From Thermoprotei archaeon (GTDB lineage Archaea > Thermoproteota > Thermoprotei_A > Sulfolobales > WANQ01), in the NCBI GenBank assembly GCA_027038805.1, contig JALWGO010000266.1:1-24190 (forward strand): a stretch of 24,190 nt of DNA. The letters run 5' to 3'. Each line of letters begins with the position of its first letter. Position 1 is the stretch's first letter. The notes under the pieces were generated by a model. The model did no database searches, was not told where the DNA came from, and worked only from the letters and a program-made list of their open reading frames with translations. The position numbers were made by a program, and so were the translations under genes. Positions 1-6,575 of the stretch are shown here, piece by piece.

Positions 1-515
1 TTGACGTATTCTTCCCCTAACACTATGTTTGATAATGTTGCACCAAAGTTTGAGTGAATAATCTTTAGGGGACTCTCCGCGTGGATTACTTGTATATCTT
101 CTATATAGGGGTCGTCCATGAGGACTTCAAATACCCCGAGACCTAATACCTCATCTCTTACTCTTAGAACTAGTTGTTCTGGAAGCCCGGTCTCTCTTAG
201 GAGATCTTCTAGTACTGCCTTAGGCTCTATTAAGTACCTTAGAAGAGCTTCTTTAACAAGTAAGAGTTCCTCATCGGATAGTATTGGGAGTTTTATGTGA
301 TATCGATGAATATATTTTTCACGATATATAAATATGTCTGCATATCTAACCTTGTATTTCAAGAGTATTTCTGCCCAGCTTGGAGGAGGTACCCCCCATT
401 CTTTCTTTATGAGAGGCTCTACTAACTCGTCTACCTCTATGATTATACCAGCTCTACCAGTAGCCTTAGCCTTCCGCGTAGCTTTCTCCACTCGTGCCGC
501 CGCTTTTGTAGCCAT
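1..515 (-). CDS. Type IV pilus/archaellum-type secretion ATPase, N-terminal part (partial)
   Basis: Reading leftward from the ATG at 515, an uninterrupted frame runs off the left edge, giving about 171 codons. The N-terminus is basic and Ala/Lys-rich (MATKAAARVEKATRKAK). A mixed alpha/beta region then contains YHIKLPILSDEE, a helical LLVKEALLRYL stretch, and the segment VFEVLMDDPYIEDIQV near residues 130-146. This order is typical of the N-terminal domain of archaeal FlaI/TadA/GspE-family ATPases, where a 'DPyIEDI' motif precedes the RecA-like core. The Walker A, Asp and His boxes would lie beyond the window, so the ATPase itself is inferred. In this family the hexameric ATPase sits on the cytoplasmic face and powers subunit insertion through the FlaJ/TadC platform, which is encoded 2.6 kb upstream on the same strand. 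A GGAGG lies in the last codons of the preceding gene, about 12 nt upstream of the ATG, and the 5-nt gap indicates co-transcription. Confidence 0.8.
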   Translation of the reverse strand, partial: MATKAAARVEKATRKAKATGRAGIIIEVDELVEPLIKKEWGVPPPSWAEILLKYKVRYADIFIYREKYIHRYHIKLPILSDEELLLVKEALLRYLIEPKAVLEDLLRETGLPEQLVLRVRDEVLGLGVFEVLMDDPYIEDIQVIHAESPLKIIHSNFGATLSNIVLGEEYV

Positions 516-520
516 TTATT

Positions 521-2956
521 TTACCGCCTCCTACCCTTACCTATAATTTTACTTAGGTATCTGAGGCTTATAGCCGCTACCACTGCTGCAACCAATGCAC
601 CTATACCATAACTATATGGTGGATTCATTAAGACTACTGGGAGCTCGGGCGTATATGTTGTCGTTATAGTTGCAAACAATGTTACTGGTGAAACCACTGT
701 TGTCGTCGTTGTTATGGTTGTATTATTTATTACCGTTGTGGTAACATTACGTGTTACTGTACTAACATGCACTATTGTTGTATTAGCCTTCCATACTGTT
801 TGAACTATTGTTGTATTAGCTATTGTTACTACCGAGGTCACTGTCATATTAGTACAATTTGATACTACCACTGTTGTAGTTGATGCACTAGCTGTCGTAG
901 TATTTGTTATGTTTGCTGGTATAGTAGTATTTGTTATATTAGGCGGTGTTGGCGGGAGTGAGATATTTAGTGTTACCCGCTTAGATGCTGTAACCCAGCG
1001 GTTCCCTAGGAAGTATTGTACCTCTACTATAAGGTCGTGTACATTCATCGTTACTGGAACATCTAGCTCCAGTGTTGTATCGCTAAGCCATCTTGAGGTT
1101 GCCGAGAATATTAGCTCTTCTTGTCCTGTGAAGGGGTTTACTAAGTAGGCCTTGTATATCGTAGGAGTCATTAACAATACTTTTTCTGTTGGAGTCCAGT
1201 ATACTTTCACCGGTACTTCAACGTGAACTATTCCGGGTATACTCTCAGCTACTAGGTTGACTATGAACGGTAGGTCTATTACTACTTGGGGTTCTATTGA
1301 CACGAGCTTTATGTTAAAGGACGATATTTTCTCCTCCACTATGCTTCTAATATCTTCTGATCCCATCACGATTCCTGGAGCCTTTATCGAGAATGTAATT
1401 GTATAGGAGTTGTTTAGCGGTACCTGGAACTCGTAGCTTATGTTCATATCATTTATAGGTTTCTCATATGAGTACTCGTTTCCTCCGACATTTACCTTCG
1501 TTACTAGATAGTAGTGCGTGAGATAGGGGAAGTATTTATCAAGATAGGCTTGTACATCTACCATCTTATTTATCTCTACCACTGATACTATGGCCTTCTT
1601 ATATGTCTCCTTATTCTCGCATGTTAGGCAAGGATTAACTGGTTGCGAGGGCTTGGTTAGGTTAACTAACTTTAATTTTATATTACCGTAGATTGACGGT
1701 TCATTTATTGATACATTGAGTTCCGGCACCCAATAGTCATTAAGCTTATAGGAACCTAAGGGTACTTGTCTTGCTGTAAAGGGGTCTCCGGAAAGTGCAC
1801 CAGGAATATATAATGTTAGTGTTACAATATATTCCTGGAATTTCTCTGATACTGGTATTGTAATATTCTGCTTCTTACCAGTTATTTTTAACGTATAGGT
1901 TCCTAGATCATATTGTACTGTCTGGTTTCCTACTACCACTATTCCTTGCACATTGTATTCTATTACAAAGTATTTTACATAATAGTATAGCTCGTCTAAT
2001 AACTGGTTTAGGTCTGTTAGATGATAGAATGAGGCATTGACTCCTATCATCATACCGTTAAGTGATGGTTCGAGATAGGCCGTTAGTATACCAGTAGCGA
2101 AGGGGAAGTCTATTACTGAAAGCAATTTCTTCTTATAGGATGGCACCCCTATTGTCGGAGGCCTTACGAACTCTATATCAACTCTATAGGGGTATAATAC
2201 AAGGTATGCTGCATTAGACTTCGTTATATGATATGTTATTCCTCCAGCAAGTGTTTGCTCTAGCGCTGGAATTATTATCTCGGAGCCCTTTGAGAGGAGC
2301 ATTACTTGATATATTTTTCCCTTAAAGACTCCTGCACCCTTTAAAGCCATTGAGTCTACTAGAGAGTCATCTGGCATTGGATAGTAGAAGAAGAAGTTAT
2401 CGTTTGATAATTTAACATACATGTAGAGTACTCCTGGAACATATGCTACTTCTATTCTCTCAACTCTTCCGTGGAGTGTTGCCGTGTCTGTGAGATACTC
2501 TTTACTGCTACTCTTATCCAGTCCCCTAACATATATGAGAACCGTATTGTCTCCAGTGAAGTTTATGAATAGACTCCATGTTGATGGTTCTCTAGTAAAG
2601 TTTACTTGGAACTCAAGTGATTCGAGACTCGACTTGTTCATTGCTACTGATTCAGGTATCTCTACTATAACCATGGGCCTTGGCTGCGGGTAGCTTAATT
2701 TTATGTATCCGCCCTTCCCTATAGCTACATATCCTGTCCCATTATCTATTATATAGTTTTCACCCTTAATCACAGCCTTATATAAGGGTTTGTATTCTTG
2801 TAGTAATCTGTTTGTGCTAATTATACTATATAGTTGTGGCGGTGGGAGTATAATCATTGGATATATAGTGCTTGCACTAGCATAGATGCTGGCAAGTGAT
2901 GCTACAGCAAGTATTACTAATAGTAGCCCCAGTAGTGACCTAACACGGTGCACCAA
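521..2956 (-). CDS. Large secreted, Thr-rich, C-terminally membrane-anchored surface protein of the pilus locus
   Basis: This 811-aa protein is not a family I recognise by name. Residues 1-29 form a classical signal peptide (basic start, Leu/Ala-rich core, ending near SIYASAS). Residues about 30-660 are beta-rich with a CxxC pair (PCLTCEN, near 441-447) and many N-x-S/T sequons. Residues about 665-772 form a low-complexity Thr/Val/Asn stalk, dense in NTT and NIT sequons, probably glycosylated. A single transmembrane helix near 783-802 and a basic tail (KGRRR) follow, so most of the protein faces outward. The start is TTG, or GTG one codon later, with a strong AAGGAGGGG at 2962-2970. It lies between the platform gene and the ATPase gene, with only 5 nt to the latter, so a role in the pilus-like structure as adhesin, anchor or assembly partner is a reasonable inference. 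A large S-layer-like surface protein is the alternative. Confidence 0.75.
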   Translation of the reverse strand: MVHRVRSLLGLLLVILAVASLASIYASASTIYPMIILPPPQLYSIISTNRLLQEYKPLYKAVIKGENYIIDNGTGYVAIGKGGYIKLSYPQPRPMVIVEIPESVAMNKSSLESLEFQVNFTREPSTWSLFINFTGDNTVLIYVRGLDKSSSKEYLTDTATLHGRVERIEVAYVPGVLYMYVKLSNDNFFFYYPMPDDSLVDSMALKGAGVFKGKIYQVMLLSKGSEIIIPALEQTLAGGITYHITKSNAAYLVLYPYRVDIEFVRPPTIGVPSYKKKLLSVIDFPFATGILTAYLEPSLNGMMIGVNASFYHLTDLNQLLDELYYYVKYFVIEYNVQGIVVVGNQTVQYDLGTYTLKITGKKQNITIPVSEKFQEYIVTLTLYIPGALSGDPFTARQVPLGSYKLNDYWVPELNVSINEPSIYGNIKLKLVNLTKPSQPVNPCLTCENKETYKKAIVSVVEINKMVDVQAYLDKYFPYLTHYYLVTKVNVGGNEYSYEKPINDMNISYEFQVPLNNSYTITFSIKAPGIVMGSEDIRSIVEEKISSFNIKLVSIEPQVVIDLPFIVNLVAESIPGIVHVEVPVKVYWTPTEKVLLMTPTIYKAYLVNPFTGQEELIFSATSRWLSDTTLELDVPVTMNVHDLIVEVQYFLGNRWVTASKRVTLNISLPPTPPNITNTTIPANITNTTTASASTTTVVVSNCTNMTVTSVVTIANTTIVQTVWKANTTIVHVSTVTRNVTTTVINNTTITTTTTVVSPVTLFATITTTYTPELPVVLMNPPYSYGIGALVAAVVAAISLRYLSKIIGKGRRR

Positions 2957-2961
2957 TCATA

Positions 2962-2970
2962 CCCCTCCTT
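2962..2970 (-). promoter_or_regulatory. Strong Shine-Dalgarno site for the 811-aa surface protein
   Basis: On the minus strand AAGGAGGGG lies about 5-8 nt before the TTG at 2956. It supports the TTG (or the GTG at 2953) over the out-of-frame ATG at 2960. The gene is preceded by a 171-nt spacer, the longest gap within this operon, so it may also have its own promoter. I see no convincing TATA box there; AATTATTCTA near 2991-3001 is a weak candidate. Confidence 0.55.
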
Positions 2971-3073
2971 ACCTAAGATAAGTTCCTAGCTAGAATAATT
3001 CGTCTTGCTAGTTACTAAAGAGTTTACCGCTAAAGACCTATAATAATTGTATTTGAATAAAAGGTGGGATGCC

Positions 3074-3092
3074 TAATAAAAATAATTGATTA
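3074..3092 (-). terminator. Possible T-rich terminator or pause after the platform gene
   Basis: Read on the minus strand this stretch is AATTATTTTTATTA, a T-rich tract without a hairpin, placed 35-55 nt after the stop codon of the platform gene. Crenarchaeal termination often uses T-tracts alone. The genes on both sides look functionally linked, so this may only reduce read-through into the 811-aa gene. Confidence 0.3.
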
Positions 3093-3127
3093 ACCTTTAA
3101 TCTAGTATAATATGCTAAATAATACCA

Positions 3128-4948
3128 TTATGTTTTTAGCCCTCCAATACTTGCTAGGAACATTTGTGTCAGCATTGGCTGATATAATATTACGACGTAG
3201 CTCATGAACTCAGATAACGTGAATATTGGAAGAGAGGTCAACAAGCTACCGTTTGCTGCTCCATAGGAGGTTATTACTGCTAAAGGCATTACCGCTATAC
3301 TGACCTTCATTGCATCAATAGTCTCAGCGTTTAACGCTAGTACTGAGGTCTGCATGCCTACTTTTCCGAGAACCTTTATCATCTCGACAACTGCTCCAGC
3401 GACAACAAATGATATCAACACTATGAATACTGTTATGAGGACAGAAGCTAGCATTGTGGTACGTGATACACTAACTGATTGCTTGAACGCTATTATCTTA
3501 GAAATGGTATCTGCTAGGAGATCTAATCCCTGGCCAGTCGCGTAGCCCCCAATCAATATGCCTTCAAGTGTTTCATAAGCAAAGGATAAGAGTGGAGAGG
3601 CAAAGCCTAGTGGAGTAAATATACCAGTCTCAGCGCTACGAGCTATTACTGTTAGCGCACGTTTCGAGTATCTTGAACGAGCACGTTCAGCTAATTCCGA
3701 TAAAACCCTTACGGGGTCTTCTCCTAAACTAACCCTCTCTGCTAATCTACGAAGTATTGTTGGTAGTTCGGCTTCAGCTCTCTTAACGTTAACCATATGA
3801 AGCGATACTACACCAGCTGCTGGCGAGGTAACTATTGCCAACAGTAGTGCTAGGTCGTTTACCGCGTTTACACCTGTATTAAAATACAATGCTAATGCTA
3901 CTGGTATTCCTGCAAGCATTGCAAGAATAGCTCTTCCCTTGGGCACATATTCTCTAAGTATACGTGGTATGGTGAAATACCATGGTAGAGAAATAACCGT
4001 TACCAGTAGAACTGGTATTCCTCCCAAAACCAGTACTATGCGAAGCAACCCCATGGGCACGAATATGAGTAGGACGAAGAGCGTAGCCGCGATTAATCCA
4101 AGGGTGCTCGTTACAATACTTGATATGAAGTCTATGCTATCAGCAATCTTAGTGACTTGTCTTTCAAGAGACTTTAACTCTATATCCGATAATAATTCAG
4201 CTGTCTTCGTAATCCTACCAGTAGTCTCGTACTCCTCTAATAATACTCTTATCGTGTCAGCAAACTTACGGTGAACACGTAATGCCCTACGATAAACGGC
4301 CTCAGGTAATGTTACACCAGTAAACTGTGCCATTTTCTTCGCAATACCTATCTCGAAGGCTATTGCCTTCAACCAGCTTCGCTCAACGAATTCCAATATC
4401 CTCTCAAAGGGAACGAGGGCTAAGTCAAGTATTCTCGCAATAACCGGGAAATATGGTAGCTCCTCGTCTATACGGCTTGCACGGAACTTTACCGTGGCAC
4501 TCATGGAGAAATGTGTGAAGAATATTGCTAGTGCTGGTGCAAGCGCCATAACACCTATTATGAGAGTTGTCGTGTAGAGAGGGAGGTGTAATTGATGTGC
4601 GAAATATAATGCCACGTAGAGCCCTATAGGTGTTGCTAGTATAGCCGCGTAAGCTACGTTACCAAAGGTGGACATAACTTTCTCTATTGCTATTGGTACA
4701 CCATATTCTGCTGCTGTCCTCATAAGCCTTGTTTTTAATGCTCCAGCAGCGTATGCGTAGAAGTATATTGCGGTAAAGCTAGCCGCCGCTATTAGTACGA
4801 GACTGAGGATCGCCATGAGTATTCCTAAGGTTAACATCATGAGTGTGAAGACTATGGGTAAGAGTAGTACTTCTGAGACTATTATTGTCTGAGGGATTTC
4901 CAGCTTCTCCTTAAATAGTTTGAACTTAGGTACCTTTGCCAAGTCCAA
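3128..4948 (-). CDS. FlaJ/TadC-type pilus assembly platform membrane protein
   Basis: The 606-aa multi-pass protein has an N-terminal membrane block (about residues 22-65 and 95-148), then two T2SSF-like cytoplasmic domains. The first starts at DEELPYFP (161-168) and runs to about 275; the second starts at AEAELPTILRRLAE (391-404) and runs to about 490. Each is followed by hydrophobic segments (280-325, 498-525, 550-600). Two 'ELP' helical domains separated by membrane helices is the layout of archaeal FlaJ/PilC/TadC platform proteins, and the length is slightly above the usual 500-570 aa. The protein should form the inner-membrane base on which the ATPase encoded at the left edge acts. The start TTG at 4948 overlaps the end of the preceding gene by 23 nt, so translational coupling is likely. 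A nearby in-frame TTG at 4942 cannot be excluded. Confidence 0.88.
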   Translation of the reverse strand: MDLAKVPKFKLFKEKLEIPQTIIVSEVLLLPIVFTLMMLTLGILMAILSLVLIAAASFTAIYFYAYAAGALKTRLMRTAAEYGVPIAIEKVMSTFGNVAYAAILATPIGLYVALYFAHQLHLPLYTTTLIIGVMALAPALAIFFTHFSMSATVKFRASRIDEELPYFPVIARILDLALVPFERILEFVERSWLKAIAFEIGIAKKMAQFTGVTLPEAVYRRALRVHRKFADTIRVLLEEYETTGRITKTAELLSDIELKSLERQVTKIADSIDFISSIVTSTLGLIAATLFVLLIFVPMGLLRIVLVLGGIPVLLVTVISLPWYFTIPRILREYVPKGRAILAMLAGIPVALALYFNTGVNAVNDLALLLAIVTSPAAGVVSLHMVNVKRAEAELPTILRRLAERVSLGEDPVRVLSELAERARSRYSKRALTVIARSAETGIFTPLGFASPLLSFAYETLEGILIGGYATGQGLDLLADTISKIIAFKQSVSVSRTTMLASVLITVFIVLISFVVAGAVVEMIKVLGKVGMQTSVLALNAETIDAMKVSIAVMPLAVITSYGAANGSLLTSLPIFTLSEFMSYVVILYQPMLTQMFLASIGGLKT

Positions 4949-5315
4949 CCACCACTTGACTGTTCCCGGCCTTTATGACTACTCCCTCAGTGTTATAGGG
5001 TACGAGTGCTGCGAACCTTACCTCATCTCCTACTACTTGTTCGAATATTATCTTTTCTACTGGTTCTATGCTAAGAGATGGTGGATTGCCCTTAAGATAT
5101 ATTACTCCACTAACAATCCAGAATACATCGTTTGTATCGTTATCGCCGTTAAGGTCAACCATTAATGCAGTCTCATTTGCTAACTCTGTGTGCACATTTG
5201 CTACGGGTGGTGTTTGGAGACTTAAGGCTAAGTTCACAATAGTTAAGGATACGAGAACTGCTAGTGCAATTACTACGGGAATCGCTATTATTATATCAAG
5301 AGAAACTGCAACCAA
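4926..5315 (-). CDS. Small membrane-anchored beta-rich protein of the pilus operon
   Basis: The 129-aa product has a very short N-terminus (MVAVSLD), one hydrophobic helix (about residues 8-33) and an extracytoplasmic domain of about 95 residues rich in Val, Asn and Asp. That domain includes the acidic run DLNGDNDTND, which could bind a metal. This is the shape of a pseudopilin or of FlaF/FlaG-type archaellum accessory proteins, but the K/R-G/A cleavage signal of class III prepilins is absent ahead of the helix. It may therefore stay uncleaved as a membrane-linked periplasmic-side component. The start is TTG at 5315, with only a weak G-rich site upstream. It lies 20 nt after the two-TM gene and overlaps the platform gene, so it belongs to that transcript. 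No specific family is recognised. Confidence 0.65.
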   Translation of the reverse strand: MVAVSLDIIIAIPVVIALAVLVSLTIVNLALSLQTPPVANVHTELANETALMVDLNGDNDTNDVFWIVSGVIYLKGNPPSLSIEPVEKIIFEQVVGDEVRFAALVPYNTEGVVIKAGNSQVVVGLGKGT

Positions 5316-5335
5316 GGATTCTCAGCCCCCAGGGA

Positions 5336-5548
5336 TTATTTACCAACAGTATATAATACGCGATAAGCTATCCATACTAGGCCAGCTATACCTCCACCTA
5401 TGAGTACACCGGGTATAATACTGTATGCCCTCAGTGGGTAAAGGGTATATGATAGTGCAAGTATAATCATGCCTATTATGAATAGGTCAATGGGTTTCAG
5501 CTCGGTCTTCTTTTTCCTTTCCTTCTGCTTCAGTATTTTTAACTCCAT
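5336..5548 (-). CDS. Small two-TM protein, first gene of the pilus assembly operon
   Basis: The 70-aa product begins with a Lys-rich cytoplasmic segment (MELKILKQKERKKKTELK), followed by two hydrophobic helices (about residues 22-39 and 45-64) separated by LRAYS. I chose the ATG at 5548 because AAGGAGGGGGGA lies immediately upstream with about 5 nt spacing. A GTG at 5581 would add 11 residues and also has an AGGTG at a usable distance, so it remains possible. The gene leads the minus-strand pilus operon and faces another small two-TM gene across a divergent promoter region. I do not recognise a family; an accessory role in pilus assembly is inferred from position only. Confidence 0.6.
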   Translation of the reverse strand: MELKILKQKERKKKTELKPIDLFIIGMIILALSYTLYPLRAYSIIPGVLIGGGIAGLVWIAYRVLYTVGK

Positions 5549-5713
5549 TCCCCCCTCCTTTTCTTCACCACGTGTAGCCACGTTCTACACCTGCACGAGT
5601 AAGGAGTAGCATATCATATTAACTAGTTGAAATACTATTTACCTTCACGTAGAACTTTTATTCCAGAGTAGTATAAATAGTTGTCCCAGGGGAGTAGGGA
5701 GGGAGAGAAAAGC
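5549..5713. promoter_or_regulatory. Divergent promoter region of the pilus locus
   Basis: This 165-nt spacer separates the minus-strand assembly genes from the plus-strand pilin genes. The plus-strand promoter is clear (TATA at 5671-5680). For the minus strand the best candidate is the TATA-like TTAATATGAT at about 5613-5622, which would give a leader of about 44 nt to the ATG at 5548 or about 11 nt to the GTG at 5581. The shared spacer is where co-regulation of machine and subunits would act. Confidence 0.5.
5671..5680 (+). promoter_or_regulatory. TATA box for the plus-strand pilin operon
   Basis: GTATAAATAG is a near-ideal archaeal TATA box. Transcription should start about 25 nt downstream, near 5697-5700, just at or before the G-rich ribosome binding site GGGAGGGAGAG (5697-5707) and 14-17 nt before the ATG at 5714. 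The upstream in-frame TTG at 5681 would lie between the TATA box and the start of transcription, so it cannot be the initiation codon. Confidence 0.75.
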
Positions 5714-5971
5714 ATGGCGTCAACTTATGTAGTGTACCTCGTATACTCTGGCCTCACGATACTCTTCTCCTTCGCGGTAGGATACGGCTTCAAGATCCTA
5801 AAAGATGCTCCAGTAAACGCGCCATCACTAGTAATAGCTGGCATAGGTATGGGGTTAATGGTTCTCGGAATGGTGGCATACATAGATAAAATAATGAGCA
5901 GTATAACGGGGTATGTGAGACAACGTAGACTCAAGAAGCTTCTAGGACCAGCTGAAGAGGAGGAACTATGA
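5714..5971 (+). CDS. Small two-TM protein, first gene of the pilin operon
   Basis: The 85-aa product starts MASTYVVYL and has two hydrophobic helices (about residues 4-26 and 36-58). A basic segment (VRQRRLKK) and an acidic end (AEEEEL) follow, which puts the C-terminus in the cytoplasm. The start at 5714 is set by the TATA box at 5671-5680 and the GGGAGGGAG site a few bases before the ATG. The stop codon overlaps the ATG of the prepilin gene by 4 nt (ATGA), so the two are translationally coupled. The product is not recognised; it could be a small chaperone or membrane partner of the pilin. Its two-helix layout resembles that of the small protein encoded at the head of the divergent operon, without obvious sequence identity. 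Confidence 0.7.
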   Translation: MASTYVVYLVYSGLTILFSFAVGYGFKILKDAPVNAPSLVIAGIGMGLMVLGMVAYIDKIMSSITGYVRQRRLKKLLGPAEEEEL

Positions 5972-6462
5972 CCAAGACGAGAAAGGCTGTAAGCTTTATA
6001 GGAACAATTGTAGTAGCACTAGGCGCACTAATAGCTGCTACTGTAGCAGCTATTATAATAACAACTTTGTTCAATGCCATGAGTACACAACCCTATATTA
6101 CAGCTGGTGATGCATACTATACTAATGCTACAAACTTTACACAACTACATGTATTATTCTACAATATCGGCAAGGGGGGAGCCTACTTCCAATACATGTA
6201 CATCTATATTCCAACAAATATTAGCGGTACAATAAAGACAACCGTAGTTAAGGTTCTCGTTACCGGAGAAGTCATAAACAATACGAGCGGTACAGTAATA
6301 GGTTTCGCAAACTTTACACCAAGTATAGCGATAAAGCCTCAAGGAGCACTAGAAATAGTAGTACAGGTGAATAATTTGAACGCTAATACAACAGCCACTA
6401 AGATCTTAGGCATAGCCGTATTTGATAGAGACTCCGTTGTTGTAACCTTCGATAAAATATAA
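5968..6462 (+). CDS. Archaeal type IV prepilin (class III signal peptide)
   Basis: The 164-aa product begins MTKTRKA followed by a long hydrophobic helix from VSFIGTIV to about residue 36. A short basic leader ending in K-A directly before the helix is the recognition site of archaeal prepilin peptidases (PibD/FlaK type), with cleavage predicted after A7. The remaining 125 residues form a beta-rich head with several N-x-S/T sequons and the ending GIAVFDRDSVVVTFDKI. The same GxAVFD motif ends the pilin-like part of the next gene's product, so the two share a head fold. This is the best candidate for the main filament subunit. It starts within the stop codon of the two-TM gene, with a GAGGAGG site inside that gene's last codons. 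It could instead be a minor pilin if the major one is encoded elsewhere. Confidence 0.8.
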   Translation: MTKTRKAVSFIGTIVVALGALIAATVAAIIITTLFNAMSTQPYITAGDAYYTNATNFTQLHVLFYNIGKGGAYFQYMYIYIPTNISGTIKTTVVKVLVTGEVINNTSGTVIGFANFTPSIAIKPQGALEIVVQVNNLNANTTATKILGIAVFDRDSVVVTFDKI

Positions 6463-6522
6463 GTCATTAACTCTGATTTCTCTAATGGTAGGCTAAATAC
6501 TAATAAATCCGCTTAACAATAC

Positions 6523-6535
6523 TTATGTATAAGTT
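6523..6535 (+). promoter_or_regulatory. Probable TATA box for the large prepilin-adhesin gene
   Basis: TTATGTATAAGTT lies about 47 nt before the ATG at 6576. A start near 6554 would leave a leader of about 22 nt holding the GAGGTG ribosome binding site. The 100-nt gap after the pilin gene and this box suggest separate transcription or an extra internal promoter, allowing less or later expression of the large protein than of the pilin. Confidence 0.5.
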
Positions 6536-6575
6536 AGCTAGGCTATACTAGAGAGTAGAAGAGGTGTTCAACAAA

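Noticed and set aside
909..1148. Open frame opposite the 811-aa gene
   Set aside because: It has no ribosome binding site or family resemblance and lies fully antisense to a gene with signal peptide, stalk and TM anchor.
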